Below are positions 1 through 8,957 of a stretch of 64,000 nt of DNA, piece after piece. A model generated the notes under the pieces. That model saw only the letters and a program-made list of their open reading frames with translations. It was not told the origin of the DNA and ran no database searches. A program made the translations under genes and the position numbers. This DNA comes from Mycobacterium sp. (lineage in GTDB: Bacteria > Actinomycetota > Actinomycetes > Mycobacteriales > Mycobacteriaceae): assembly GCF_004298145.1 (NCBI RefSeq), contig NZ_SCRH01000013.1, forward strand, positions 1 to 64,000, written 5' to 3'. How positions within the stretch are numbered: position 1 is the first letter of the stretch; every line of letters starts with the position of its first letter.

Positions 1-1
1 A

Positions 2-3000
2 ACCTCCCGGGCGATCAGCGAACTGGCGCGCTCATCCCACAGCACCGTCAACACCGTGCTGCAGGCCGCATGGGCCCAGCTGCTGATGTGGCTGACCGGC
101 CAGCATGACGTGGCCTTCGGCACCACGGTCTCGGGCAGGCCGGCCGAGGTGATCGGTTCGGATTCGATGGTGGGCCTGTTGATCAACACCGTGCCCGTGC
201 GGGCGCGCATCACGCCGGCCAACACCACCGCCGACCTGCTCGACCAACTGCAAACCGCCTACAACGACACACTGGACCACCAGCACCTGGCACTCAGCGA
301 GATCCACCGCATCACCGGCCACGATCAGCTCTTCGACACCTTGTTCGTGCTGGAGAACTACCCCGTCGACACCACCGCCCTCGCCGGCGACCACGAGCTG
401 GCCATCACCGAATTCACCGGCCGCGAATCCAACCACTATCCGCTGACCGTGCAAGCCACCCCGGGACCGGAGCTTGGCCTTCGTCTCGAGTACGACACCG
501 ACGTGTTCGACGCTGACAGCATCCAGGCCCTGATCGACCGGTTCCAGCGGGTGCTGGCGGCGATGACCGCCGACCCCACACAGCGGTTGTCGACGGTGGA
601 TCTGCTCGACGAGGATGAGCGCGCACGTCTGGATCAGTTTGGTAACCGCGCGGTGCTGACCCGGCCGGCGCCCCCCGCCATGTCGATTCCCGCGTCGTTC
701 GCTGAACAGTTGGCCCGCACCCCCGCAGCGGTGGCTGTCACCTTCGACGGCAACTCGATGACCTACCGCGAACTCGACGAGGCCGCCAACCGGTTGGCGA
801 ACCTGCTGGCCGACCACGGCGCCGGACCGGGACAGCGTGTGGCGCTGCTGCTTTCACGTTCCGCCGAAGCAGTCGTCGCGATCTTGGCGGTGCTCAAGAC
901 CGGCGCGGCCTACCTACCGATCGACCCGGCACTGCCGGCGGCGCGCATCGAATTCATGATCGCCGATGCCACACCGATGGCCGCGATCACCACCGCCGCG
1001 CTGGCCGGCCGACTGAACGGGACCGACCTACCGATCATCGATGTCGACGATCCCCGTCTCGACACCCAGCCCGCCACCGCACTGCGGGGACCGACGCCCG
1101 ACGACATCGCCTACCTCATGTACACCTCGGGCACCACCGGCGCCCCCAAAGGCGTGGCCATCACCCACCACAACCTGACCCAGCTGCTGAAGTCGCTGGA
1201 CACCTGGCTGGAGCCGGAACAGGTGTGGTCGCAATGGCATTCGCTGGCCTTCGACGTCTCGGCGTGGGAGATGTGGGGTGCGATGTTCCGCGGTGGGCGG
1301 CTGGTGGTGGTCCCCGAGTCGGTGGGCCGCTCACCGGAGGACCTGCACGCCTTGCTGGTGGCCGAAAAGGTCAGCATGCTCATTCAGACGCCGTCGGCGG
1401 CCGGAATGTTGTCGTCGGAGGGGCTGGATGGGGTGACGTTGGTGGCGGCCAGCGAGGTTTGCCCGGGAGAGCTGGTGGATCGGTGGGCTCCGGGACGGTT
1501 GATGGTCCACGCCTACGGCCCTACCGAGACCACGGTGTACACGTCCATGAGCGCGCCGCTGAAATCCGGGTCGGGGTCGCCGCCAATGGGCTCGCCGGTG
1601 GCGGGTGCGGCCTTTTTCGTTCTGGACGGGTGGTTGCGTTCGGTGCCAGCCGGGGTGGTCGGCGAGTTATATATCGCCGGCGCCGGTGTGGGAGTGGGGT
1701 ATTGGTGCCGACCCGGGCTGACCGCATCGCGGTTCGTGGCGAGCCCGTTCGGGGGGCAAGGGGCCCGCATGTATCGCACCGGCGATCTGGTGCGATGGCG
1801 CGCCGACGGTCAGCTGCAGTTTGTGGGGCGCGCCGACGAACAGGTCAAGATCCGCGGCTACCGCATCGAACTCGGCGAAATCCGAACCGCCCTAACGTCT
1901 CTCGACGGCGTCGACCAAGCCGTCGTCATCGCCCGCGAGGACCGCCCCGGCGACAAACGCCTCATCGGCTACATCACCGGCACCGCCAACCCCAGCGACC
2001 TACGAATTCAGCTGAGCGAGCGGCTACCGGCCTACATGGTGCCGGCCGCGGTGATGACCATCGAGTCGCTACCGCTCACCCCCAACGGCAAACTCGACAC
2101 CCGCGCACTCCCGGCGCCCGAGTACTCGGCGGCCCAGTACCGGGCCCCGGCCAGCCCCACTGAGGAGATCCTGGCCGGCATTTACACTCACGTGCTCGGG
2201 GTCGAGCGGGTCGGAACTGACGACTCGTTCTTCGACCTCGGCGGGAATTCCCTGTCGGCGATGCGCCTGATCGCCGCGATCAACTCCCGCCTGGACGCCG
2301 ACCTTTCGGTCCGCACCGTGTTCGACGCGCCGTCCGTCCGGAAACTCGGCGAGCAGTTGGGCAGGCGTGCCGGCTCGGCCAGCGGTCCCAGCTTTGCGTC
2401 CGTGCACGGCCGCAACTCCACCGAGGTGCACGCCGCCGACCTCACGCTGGACAAGTTCATCGACGCGACGACGCTGGCCAAGGCACCGACTCTGCCGGGC
2501 CCCAGCGCCGAGGTGAGAACCGTTCTGCTCACCGGGGCCACCGGCTTCCTCGGCCGCTACCTGGTGCTGGAATGGCTGGAGCGGATGAAGCTGGTCGACG
2601 GCACGCTGATCTGCCTGGTGCGAGGAGAGTGCGACGAGGACGCGCTGGCCCGTTTGAGCAAGACTTTCGATAGCGGCGACCCGGGGCTGCTGCGCCACTT
2701 CCGGGAACTGGCCGCCGATCATTTGGTGGTCGTCGCCGGTGACAAGGGGGAAGCGAACCTGGGGCTCGACCCACAGACCTGGCAGCGGCTGGCCGATACC
2801 GTCGACCTGATCGTCGACTCCGCTGCCCTGGTCAATGCCGTCTTCCCCTACAGCGAGCTATTCGGGCCCAATGTGGTGGGCACCGCCGAGCTGATCCGGA
2901 TCGCGCTCACCACGAAACTCAAGTCCTACAACTTCGTGTCGACTGCCGACGTGCGAACCCAGATCGATTCGGCCGCCTTCACCGAGGACGCCGACATCCG

Positions 3001-3727
3001 GGTCATCAGCCCCACCCGCACAGTCGGCGACAGCTACGGCGACGGCTACGCCAACAGCAAATGGGCCGGTGAGGTACTGCTGCGTGCAGCCAATGACCTG
3101 TGCGGGCTGCCGGTGGCGGTGTTCCGTTGCGACGTGATCTTGGCCGACCCGACGTACGCAGGCCAGCTGAACCTGTCGGACACGGTCACCCGGATGGTGC
3201 TGAGCTTGGTGGCCGCCGGCATCGCGCCCGGCTCGTTCTTCCGGCTCGACGGCAGGGGCAACCGGCAACGCGCCCACTTTGACGGGCTGCCCGTCGACTT
3301 CATCGCCGAGGCCATCGCCACACTGGGTGCACGGGCGCTCGAGGGGTTTGAGACCTATCACGTGATGAACCCGCACGACGACGGCATCGGGCCCGACGAA
3401 TATGTCGACTGGCTGATCGACGCCGGTTACCCGATCCAGCGCATCGGAGACTTTGGGGAGTGGTTGCAGCGGTTCGAGACCGCCCTCGGTGCCCTGCCGA
3501 ATTGGCAGCGCCAGCACTCGTTGCTGCAGATGCTCTTGTTGCGCAATTCCGCGCCAGTCGATCCCCCCGAGCCGACCCGTGGGTCGTTCGCGCCGGCCGA
3601 CCGATTCCGGGCGGCGGTGCAAGAAGCAAGAATCGGTCGAGACAAGGACAGCCCGGACATCCCACACATCTCGCCGCCGATCATCATCAAATACGTCACC
3701 GATTTGCAATTGCTCGGACTGCTCTAG
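2..3727 (+). CDS. Non-ribosomal peptide synthetase, terminal module with reductase domain (5' end outside window)
   Basis: The frame is open from base 2, so the gene enters from upstream. Visible in order are the C-terminal part of a condensation domain (to about 640), an adenylation domain (about 660-2110, with [11 protein letters not shown] near 1120 and AYGPTE near 1512), a carrier domain whose GGNSL serine codon is 2249-2251, and a thioester reductase (about 2510-3727) with the NADPH-binding GATGFLG and a YxxxK pair in YANSK. The reductase looks very like that of mycobacterial carboxylic acid reductases. Such modules release the peptide as an aldehyde or alcohol. Read by eye, the adenylation specificity code is roughly D-V-W-I-V-A-A-V-Y-K, which I cannot assign to an amino acid. 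A glycopeptidolipid synthetase is one possibility, since those also end in a reductase, but nothing here proves it. A methyltransferase follows 18 bases downstream. Confidence 0.93.
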   Translation, partial: TSRAISELARSSHSTVNTVLQAAWAQLLMWLTGQHDVAFGTTVSGRPAEVIGSDSMVGLLINTVPVRARITPANTTADLLDQLQTAYNDTLDHQHLALSEIHRITGHDQLFDTLFVLENYPVDTTALAGDHELAITEFTGRESNHYPLTVQATPGPELGLRLEYDTDVFDADSIQALIDRFQRVLAAMTADPTQRLSTVDLLDEDERARLDQFGNRAVLTRPAPPAMSIPASFAEQLARTPAAVAVTFDGNSMTYRELDEAANRLANLLADHGAGPGQRVALLLSRSAEAVVAILAVLKTGAAYLPIDPALPAARIEFMIADATPMAAITTAALAGRLNGTDLPIIDVDDPRLDTQPATALRGPTPDDIAYLMYTSGTTGAPKGVAITHHNLTQLLKSLDTWLEPEQVWSQWHSLAFDVSAWEMWGAMFRGGRLVVVPESVGRSPEDLHALLVAEKVSMLIQTPSAAGMLSSEGLDGVTLVAASEVCPGELVDRWAPGRLMVHAYGPTETTVYTSMSAPLKSGSGSPPMGSPVAGAAFFVLDGWLRSVPAGVVGELYIAGAGVGVGYWCRPGLTASRFVASPFGGQGARMYRTGDLVRWRADGQLQFVGRADEQVKIRGYRIELGEIRTALTSLDGVDQAVVIAREDRPGDKRLIGYITGTANPSDLRIQLSERLPAYMVPAAVMTIESLPLTPNGKLDTRALPAPEYSAAQYRAPASPTEEILAGIYTHVLGVERVGTDDSFFDLGGNSLSAMRLIAAINSRLDADLSVRTVFDAPSVRKLGEQLGRRAGSASGPSFASVHGRNSTEVHAADLTLDKFIDATTLAKAPTLPGPSAEVRTVLLTGATGFLGRYLVLEWLERMKLVDGTLICLVRGECDEDALARLSKTFDSGDPGLLRHFRELAADHLVVVAGDKGEANLGLDPQTWQRLADTVDLIVDSAALVNAVFPYSELFGPNVVGTAELIRIALTTKLKSYNFVSTADVRTQIDSAAFTEDADIRVISPTRTVGDSYGDGYANSKWAGEVLLRAANDLCGLPVAVFRCDVILADPTYAGQLNLSDTVTRMVLSLVAAGIAPGSFFRLDGRGNRQRAHFDGLPVDFIAEAIATLGARALEGFETYHVMNPHDDGIGPDEYVDWLIDAGYPIQRIGDFGEWLQRFETALGALPNWQRQHSLLQMLLLRNSAPVDPPEPTRGSFAPADRFRAAVQEARIGRDKDSPDIPHISPPIIIKYVTDLQLLGLL

Positions 3728-3745
3728 CCCGTCGAGGAGGAACAA

Positions 3746-4675
3746 ATGCGGCGAATTGCCCTTTCGATTTACTGGGCCTTCTTGACGGTCGTGCGCTCCT
3801 TCAGCCTGATCCGACAGAAAGACGCCGCGGGCTACTACACGGTCCTCGGCGATGACGTCATCGACTTCATGAATGACAGGTATGCCGACCAATCCAAGCC
3901 GCTGTGGCTCAACAACGGTTACTGGAAAGCCGCTCGTACCTATCCCGATGCGTGCATCGCGATGGTCGAGCTTCTGGGCACGCGGGCCGGACTGCAGCCA
4001 AGCGACGAAATACTCGACGTCGGTGTGGGTTTCGCGGAGCAGGATTTTGCTCTTCTCGATCGGTTCAAGGTGTCTCATATCACCGGCATCGACATCACGC
4101 CCGTCCACGTCGAGAAGGGTCGGGAACGCGTCGCCGAGCGCGGACTGGAGAAACAGATCGACATTCGGCTCGGCTCCGCGACCGCAATGGATTTTCCCAC
4201 CGCATCGTTTGAGCGAGTCTTGGCCCTGGAATGCGCCTTTCACTTCGACACGCGTGACGACTTCATGCGCGAAGCGTTTCGCGTCCTCAAACCGGGAGGA
4301 ACGATCGCGCTCGCCGACATGCTCCCGACCCCGGGCAGGAAACCGGCTCGAGCAACTACCTTCGGCCGAAGGTACGGCCACATTCCCGAGGCCAATAACT
4401 ATGACCGCGATGAGTATTCACGTCGGCTGTCGGCCGCGGGGTTCGACGACGTGCTCGTGGAATCGATCCGGCAAGACGTGTTCCCCGGGATGGCCAAATA
4501 CGCTCGGCAACGCCTCGAGGGCAAGAAGATGGATGAAGTGGTCGTCGAGATTTCGGATGACGATCGCGCCCAGTGCCGCGGTGTAGAGGTGTGGGAACGA
4601 GGGACTGGCTTGACGGATTATGTGATCGCGTCGGCGCGCAAGCCGATGGATATCGAGGTTCGGGCGCAAGGCTGA
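3746..4675 (+). CDS. SAM-dependent class I methyltransferase
   Basis: A 309-residue protein with a hydrophobic N-terminal stretch (residues 4-20) followed by a Rossmann methyltransferase fold. Motif I is EILDVGVG (residues 88-95), an acidic residue follows in GIDIT, and FRVLKPGG is the usual post-motif III element. The family resembles Erg6/RebM-like small-molecule methyltransferases. The start is supported by GAGGAGG a few bases upstream. It lies 18 bases after the synthetase on the same strand, so it is probably co-transcribed and may methylate the released peptide product; that link is inference. The hydrophobic start could tether it to the membrane. The next gene converges from the right. 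Confidence 0.88.
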   Translation: MRRIALSIYWAFLTVVRSFSLIRQKDAAGYYTVLGDDVIDFMNDRYADQSKPLWLNNGYWKAARTYPDACIAMVELLGTRAGLQPSDEILDVGVGFAEQDFALLDRFKVSHITGIDITPVHVEKGRERVAERGLEKQIDIRLGSATAMDFPTASFERVLALECAFHFDTRDDFMREAFRVLKPGGTIALADMLPTPGRKPARATTFGRRYGHIPEANNYDRDEYSRRLSAAGFDDVLVESIRQDVFPGMAKYARQRLEGKKMDEVVVEISDDDRAQCRGVEVWERGTGLTDYVIASARKPMDIEVRAQG

Positions 4676-4711
4676 GCCGGGATCGCGCGGGGGCGCAGCC
4701 GGAATCATCGG

Positions 4712-5095
4712 TCATTGCCGCCCGGTGCCGGCGTTGTGAGCTGGGTCGAAGTCCTCGGCTTGTAGTTCGATCGGTGCACCATGCGGTGTGCGGTCCGCCG
4801 CGTGTTGCCAGGCAGCACGCCAGCGTGCCGTCTCGGCCGAGCCGATGCCTTTGCGCGCCAACAGGTCTTCGAGCGCATCAAGCCAGTGCTGGTAGTAGGT
4901 GTCGCCCACGTTGGAATCGGCATGTGCTGGTGACGCTTTGATACGACTGGCCAGCGCGTCGGCCCACTCGGACCAGGTATACAGCCCGCGCTCGTGCAAT
5001 GAAACCGCCATTGCGAAAGCCCTTGCCTCCCAAGGCTCTGCGAACACCGGCCCGCCGGCGCCGATGACCCGACGAAGGCGTGCGGGCCGATTCAT
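4712..5095 (-). CDS. Nitrile hydratase accessory (metallochaperone/activator) protein
   Basis: A 127-residue protein with the hallmark sequence PVFAEPWEARAFA and the following LYTWSEWA, which identify the activator family needed to load the metal into nitrile hydratase. The chosen ATG at 5095 overlaps the stop of the beta subunit gene in an ATGA arrangement, which is better than any longer in-frame start. It is the last gene of an alpha-beta-activator operon, the usual order for the cobalt-type enzyme. The C-terminal tail is acidic and probably flexible. Confidence 0.88.
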   Translation of the reverse strand: MNRPARLRRVIGAGGPVFAEPWEARAFAMAVSLHERGLYTWSEWADALASRIKASPAHADSNVGDTYYQHWLDALEDLLARKGIGSAETARWRAAWQHAADRTPHGAPIELQAEDFDPAHNAGTGRQ

Positions 5096-5757
5096 GCCGC
5101 TTCCAAGTACGGTTCCCATGCGTCGACCGACACGGTCAAGCCCCGCTCGGCGTCCGGCCAGAGGTCGGTGCCGCGGAACACCACCGTATACAGCCACTGC
5201 GGCTGTTCCCCGTGACCACTGGCATTCGCATCGGCGAAGACGTGCATCCCGTGCAACCGTTCGATCACCGCCGGCTTGCCCTGCCCATATTCCGGCAGGC
5301 GGGTGTGATGCGGGGTGGGCCCGGAAATCGTGCGCACGCGCTGGCCGACAGCGAACCGAGGCGCCTTGGTTGCGGACCGCTCGGTGGGCGCGCCGTGGGC
5401 CTGCAGCGTCGGCACGTCGCGCGCGCGCACGATGCGGGGCACCGGGATCGGCGGGCGGAGCGACCGGCCGGCGGCCAGTTCGTCGGCGGAGACCAACCCG
5501 CGCTCCTCGAGCTGCTTGAGCAAAGCGCCGAACCAGATTTCGTAGTAGCTGCGTTGGTCGTAGTCCGGCAGGGTTTCGCGTGCGGAACGTGTCATGTCGA
5601 GATTCCAGACTCCGGAGGCGCCCATCGACAGCTGAAGCGCGAAGACACGCGGCTCCCAGGCCGCGTGCCAGGGCTCGAACCCGGACTCGAGTTTGATGGA
5701 ACCGTGTCCCAGCTGACCGCCTAGGTCAGCGTGCGTGACGTAATCGTCGCTACTCAT
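5092..5757 (-). CDS. nthB: Nitrile hydratase beta subunit
   Basis: A 221-residue protein of the nitrile hydratase beta family, which forms an alpha-beta heterodimer that hydrates nitriles to amides in the cytoplasm. Recognisable parts are the N-terminal helical segment containing [10 protein letters not shown], and a C-terminal SH3-like barrel beginning FAVGQRVR, with the family's [10 protein letters not shown] and VFADANA elements. Length is normal. It overlaps the alpha gene at 5754-5757 and the activator gene at 5092-5095 by ATGA, so the three are translationally coupled. Confidence 0.92.
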   Translation of the reverse strand: MSSDDYVTHADLGGQLGHGSIKLESGFEPWHAAWEPRVFALQLSMGASGVWNLDMTRSARETLPDYDQRSYYEIWFGALLKQLEERGLVSADELAAGRSLRPPIPVPRIVRARDVPTLQAHGAPTERSATKAPRFAVGQRVRTISGPTPHHTRLPEYGQGKPAVIERLHGMHVFADANASGHGEQPQWLYTVVFRGTDLWPDAERGLTVSVDAWEPYLEAA

Positions 5758-6395
5758 GCGTCGAGGGCCTCGGGGCGCAGGGGTACACCGGTGCCGATCA
5801 TCGAATCGCGTGTCACTAACCCGGCGAGCTCCTCTTCGCCGAGGTCTTCGCTTCCGACAGGCCGGATGGGCACCACGAGATAACGGACCTCGGCCGTCGA
5901 ATCCCAGACACGGATGTCTGTGCCTGCCGGCAGGGTCACGCCGAACTCGGCAAGCACACCACGCGGGTCACGCACCGCACGCGACCGGTACTGCGCGCTC
6001 TTGTACCAGGCGGGCGGCAGCCCCAACACCGCCCACGGATAGCAGCTGCACAGCGTGCAGACCACCAGATTGTGTCGCTGGGGCGTGTTCTCCACTGCGA
6101 TCATGTGCTCGCTCTGCCGGCCGGTGTAGCCCAGCCACGCGATCGCGGCGGTGGCGTCGCTCAGCAGCCAGTCGCGGTAGCTGGCATCAACCCACGCGCG
6201 AGCGACCACACGTGCACCGTTGCGGGGACCAATGCGTGTCTCATAGGTGTCGATGAGCTCGTCGAGTGCCGCCGGATCGACGTAGCCCTTCTCGACGAGC
6301 ACGCTTTCCAGCGCCCGCACCCGCAGATCCATCTCCCCGATCTCGCTGCGGTGACTTGCGTCGATGCCGCGAACACGGTCATCGGGCCCACTCAT
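5754..6395 (-). CDS. nthA: Nitrile hydratase alpha subunit, cobalt type
   Basis: A 213-residue protein carrying the metal-binding motif CTLCSC at residues 113-118, followed by [10 protein letters not shown] and YKSAQYRSR, all standard for nitrile hydratase alpha. The Thr in CTLCSC is the form known from cobalt enzymes; iron enzymes have Ser. The second and third cysteines of the motif are those oxidised to sulfinic and sulfenic acid in studied enzymes. It heads the alpha-beta-activator operon. The gene upstream, an ArgG-like enzyme, is on the same strand about 140 bases away. A thiocyanate hydrolase gamma subunit is related, but the two-gene layout favours nitrile hydratase. Confidence 0.92.
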   Translation of the reverse strand: MSGPDDRVRGIDASHRSEIGEMDLRVRALESVLVEKGYVDPAALDELIDTYETRIGPRNGARVVARAWVDASYRDWLLSDATAAIAWLGYTGRQSEHMIAVENTPQRHNLVVCTLCSCYPWAVLGLPPAWYKSAQYRSRAVRDPRGVLAEFGVTLPAGTDIRVWDSTAEVRYLVVPIRPVGSEDLGEEELAGLVTRDSMIGTGVPLRPEALDA

Positions 6396-6534
6396 GTTTC
6401 GAGGTTACGGCGATGACGCGGACCGACACAACGACCCTCACAACGGCGTGACGGAAAGCCGCAGCGCCCCAGGCGAATTGTTGCGCGACCTTCGCCGGCC
6501 CATGTAGCACTCCCCCGCAGTAGATCGGCGGCGG

Positions 6535-7905
6535 TCATGGTGCGCCAGGCAACGGCTTCGGAGAAGAAACCCTTTGCGCAGCGGCGTTATACGGCCAGCG
6601 TTCGTGGTCCTGCCCTGCACTCCCGCTATCGGGACGATGTGCTAGGCCGGCGTCGAGCAATTCGACTTCCGGGCCAAAGCGACGGTCGTTCCGTCGCACA
6701 GCCAAGACGGAAGTGTCATCGAGCCGACCCGTTGTCACGGATTTGGCCGCGGCGGCTTTTGCGTACTCCCACTGCTCCCGATCACGAATGTAAAGCGGTG
6801 ATACGGCCTTCAACCCCGCGAGCTCGAACCCACCGTTGCGAAGAGTGAACCGGACTTCGCCACTTACGCGGTGCGCGCTCACCTCGAGGAAAGACTGCAA
6901 GGCCGCTCGGAGACCGCGGAACCATCGCCCCTCGACAGCCTCCAATATCAAAGCCTCACCGAGAGTGCGCATCCAACGGAGGGTTTCCACCTCGACGGTC
7001 GCTGATGCGAGCTGTGCGAAACCTTCGAGGATGAGCGTCGCGGCGGGAGCTTCGCGGACCTCAAGCACCTTCTCGCCGTTTTCGAGATGCTCCAGACTGC
7101 TGAAGCGTCCGATACCGTAACGGCCGATTGTGGTGTTCAGGCCGCGTATCAGGTCGACGAAGTCAGCGACAGGTTCAGTGTCCACCGATACGACATGCCC
7201 GCCCTCGAAGCGCAGCTCTACCACACGGCTGGCCGTTTCAGTTTGGACGGACCACTGGTAGAGATTCTGGTCGATTTCAAACTGCTCGGGATCGTCCAGG
7301 CTTCCACTTTCGAACTCTCTGCACCACAAGTTGGTGTCGGTGCTTGTCATCCGATTCGCAAAGCCGGAAATGCCGAACTCCTGTTGAAGTTCCACGCGCT
7401 TGAATTCGCGGCTGAGGGCATCGAGCTCGTAGGGCGATCCGTAGTAGCCCTCGAAACCCAGGTCGGAAATGGCTCCATTGAGCCTCCTGAGACTATTTTG
7501 CGACTGGTTGGCCGTATGGAGCAGACACTTCGCGCCGACCGAGCGCGCGAACTCCACACCGACTCGGGCGATCAATGGTCGTGACAGCGATGCACTAATG
7601 GGATGCTGTCCAAGATATCTGCCGCCCGCGAGAATCGACGGGTACACGAACTCTTCGACGAATTCTTTTCGGTAGTCGAATCTGGTTATTTGTAGATCAA
7701 ACTTATCCGCGATGGATGAAAACTGTTCAAGATCGAATTCGTCACCGACGTCGATGGACAGTGCGATAAGATACACGTCGAGTTTCGACAACTGCGCCAA
7801 CAGATATGCGCTGTCCAATCCACCCCCGCACAATGTGACGATAGTGTCATTTCGGCGACACAATTGCTCTATATCCGAGAAGGAGCGGACCTTTCTGTAT
7901 TCCAT
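6535..7905 (-). CDS. Divergent argininosuccinate-synthase-like enzyme
   Basis: From the ATG at 7905 this is a 456-residue protein; an ATG five codons upstream (7920) is also possible. It aligns through its length with argininosuccinate synthase: PP-loop GGGLDSA near the N-terminus, RPLIAR, NLWCREFESGSLDDP, GRYGIGRFSS, APAATL and a C-terminal GLWF-like ESRW region. Key changes are seen. The PP-loop SGGLDTS has become GGGLDSA, and the aspartate/citrulline-binding GKGNDQ is replaced by NQSQNS, so the substrate is probably not the classical pair. About 50 C-terminal residues extend past the family's usual end and look unstructured. Base composition is more AT-rich than neighbours, suggesting transfer. 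It lies between small ORFs and the nitrile hydratase operon on one strand. It is not likely to be the housekeeping ArgG. Confidence 0.85.
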   Translation of the reverse strand: MEYRKVRSFSDIEQLCRRNDTIVTLCGGGLDSAYLLAQLSKLDVYLIALSIDVGDEFDLEQFSSIADKFDLQITRFDYRKEFVEEFVYPSILAGGRYLGQHPISASLSRPLIARVGVEFARSVGAKCLLHTANQSQNSLRRLNGAISDLGFEGYYGSPYELDALSREFKRVELQQEFGISGFANRMTSTDTNLWCREFESGSLDDPEQFEIDQNLYQWSVQTETASRVVELRFEGGHVVSVDTEPVADFVDLIRGLNTTIGRYGIGRFSSLEHLENGEKVLEVREAPAATLILEGFAQLASATVEVETLRWMRTLGEALILEAVEGRWFRGLRAALQSFLEVSAHRVSGEVRFTLRNGGFELAGLKAVSPLYIRDREQWEYAKAAAAKSVTTGRLDDTSVLAVRRNDRRFGPEVELLDAGLAHRPDSGSAGQDHERWPYNAAAQRVSSPKPLPGAP

Positions 7906-8195
7906 ATGGCCAGATCCCATGATTCAAGCGCCATCGGGCGGGTCGGAAGGCGCCACGGTCGTAAACCTCCGTTGCCCACGAAGGGCTCATCATCCGGCCG
8001 AAACGTCCCAGAAGAGTACGAAGGTCGCCCCGGCGGGGGTGGAAGGCTCGGATCCTTCCACTGGGTCAGGCTAACACTGTTCTCCGTTCGGGACACCTTG
8101 GTTTCGGCGATTGACAGGCCCCCCGAAAGTGCGTCCTCGTCTCCTTGCGTGCGGCCCGCGCTCCCCAGCGGGATGCGGGGCGCCGGTTCGGTCAA
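7869..8195 (-). CDS. Small ORF, 108 codons, unknown function
   Basis: I do not recognise this product. It begins with TTG, and this start overlaps the stop of the upstream 76-codon ORF by four bases; its 3' end runs into the start of the ArgG-like gene. The protein has a proline-rich centre (SLPPPPGRPSY) and a Trp-containing C-terminus, with no cysteine, membrane segment or known motif. The overlaps on both sides argue for translation. The poor codon bias and TTG start argue against it. It might be an accessory or precursor peptide for the ArgG-like enzyme, or not be a gene at all. Confidence 0.35.
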   Translation of the reverse strand: MTEPAPRIPLGSAGRTQGDEDALSGGLSIAETKVSRTENSVSLTQWKDPSLPPPPGRPSYSSGTFRPDDEPFVGNGGLRPWRLPTRPMALESWDLAIWNTERSAPSRI

Positions 8196-8422
8196 TCCGA
8201 GTGCCCGTCAGGGGTTTCGTAAACCGTCCGCATCGACCCGCAAATTAGCAGGCCACGACAATCCCAGTCCGGGCAGCCGACGTAGGGAAGGTCGGTGGGT
8301 TCCACGGAGTCCGCGGTCGATCTCCCCCTCGGAGATGAGGACTCAATCGAGGTGCGCTTCTCGCAATATTTGCATCGCCGTAACACCACTTGCGGCGCCG
8401 CACCGGCCAGCCGGGTGTTCAT
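8192..8422 (-). CDS. Small Cys-rich (zinc-ribbon-like) protein
   Basis: A 76-residue ORF starting at ATG 8422. It contains CKYC near residue 17, then about 30 residues later CPDWDC and a further Cys in LLICGS. Paired cysteines at this spacing resemble a zinc ribbon or rubredoxin-type knuckle, but no named family comes to mind. It is the first plausible gene of the minus-strand run leading into the ArgG-like and nitrile hydratase genes, and its stop overlaps the next ORF by four bases. No strong ribosome binding site is seen. Confidence 0.42.
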   Translation of the reverse strand: MNTRLAGAAPQVVLRRCKYCEKRTSIESSSPRGRSTADSVEPTDLPYVGCPDWDCRGLLICGSMRTVYETPDGHSD

Positions 8423-8745
8423 CGCAGTGAGCCGTCCAGCAAACCAGCTGTCAATCGTCGGCCACCATGCCCGGCGGGGGCCATGGGCGCGGCGGCCCGC
8501 GCCTTGGCCCAGGTCACCGCGAGCGAGCCGGCCGCCATCGGACTTTGCTTGGGCAGGGCGTTCAGTACCGAAACGTCACAACGTCGGCCGGACGCGAGAC
8601 GACAAATCCTCGGTGTTCCGGCATGTCCGGCAATTCTCTGTCGCGGCCCCAGCCGCGTATCTTTGCGACAATCGATCGAATTCCTAAGCGAGGCGAGGAT
8701 GTCGCACGCATTGCACGTAGCCGCGGCCTGGGCCGAGGGAATTCG
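8423..8745. other. Intergenic stretch, nothing firm
   Basis: About 320 bases between the divergent small ORFs. Any promoter for the minus-strand nitrile hydratase run should lie here, but I see no convincing -35/-10 pair. A minus-strand open frame of 178 codons crosses it and is not supported (see rejected list). Confidence 0.4.
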
Positions 8746-8862
8746 ATGAATATCGACGCACGTGAGTGTTTGGAGATTACATCGGACGATCCCACCACTT
8801 GTCGTCAGTATCCGGAGGCCGAGGTCCGTGAGTTGACCGAGGTGCTCGACGAGGCCGGCTGA
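8746..8862 (+). CDS. Possible 38-codon peptide, unknown
   Basis: A short ORF preceded by GAGGGA five bases before its ATG, a good ribosome binding site for this genome. The peptide is acidic (many Asp/Glu) with two cysteines, and ends in ELTEVLDEAG, the sort of helical acidic sequence found in leader peptides. It is divergent from the small ORF/ArgG-like run and upstream of a methyltransferase on its own strand. A ribosomal natural-product precursor is conceivable, but no maturase of a known class is adjacent. Length gives little statistical support. Confidence 0.28.
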   Translation: MNIDARECLEITSDDPTTCRQYPEAEVRELTEVLDEAG

Positions 8863-8957
8863 TGCCCCTCCTGGAGTCGGACGCCGTTCGCTTTCGAATT
8901 GTGCCGTTTTGTGTGAATTTGTGACCGTTTTATGCCGGACCGCGTCTGCCGTCATCC

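Noticed and set aside
2858..4381. A 507-codon open frame antisense to the reductase domain and methyltransferase
   Set aside because: It is the mirror of GC-rich coding on the other strand; the protein is a low-complexity mix of Gly, Val, Arg and Asp and crosses two real genes.
8419..8955. A 178-codon minus-strand open frame whose stop overlaps the 76-codon ORF start
   Set aside because: Its start would lie two bases from the divergent methyltransferase start, leaving no room for a promoter, and its composition (scattered Ala/Arg/Thr, no fold-like pattern) looks non-coding.
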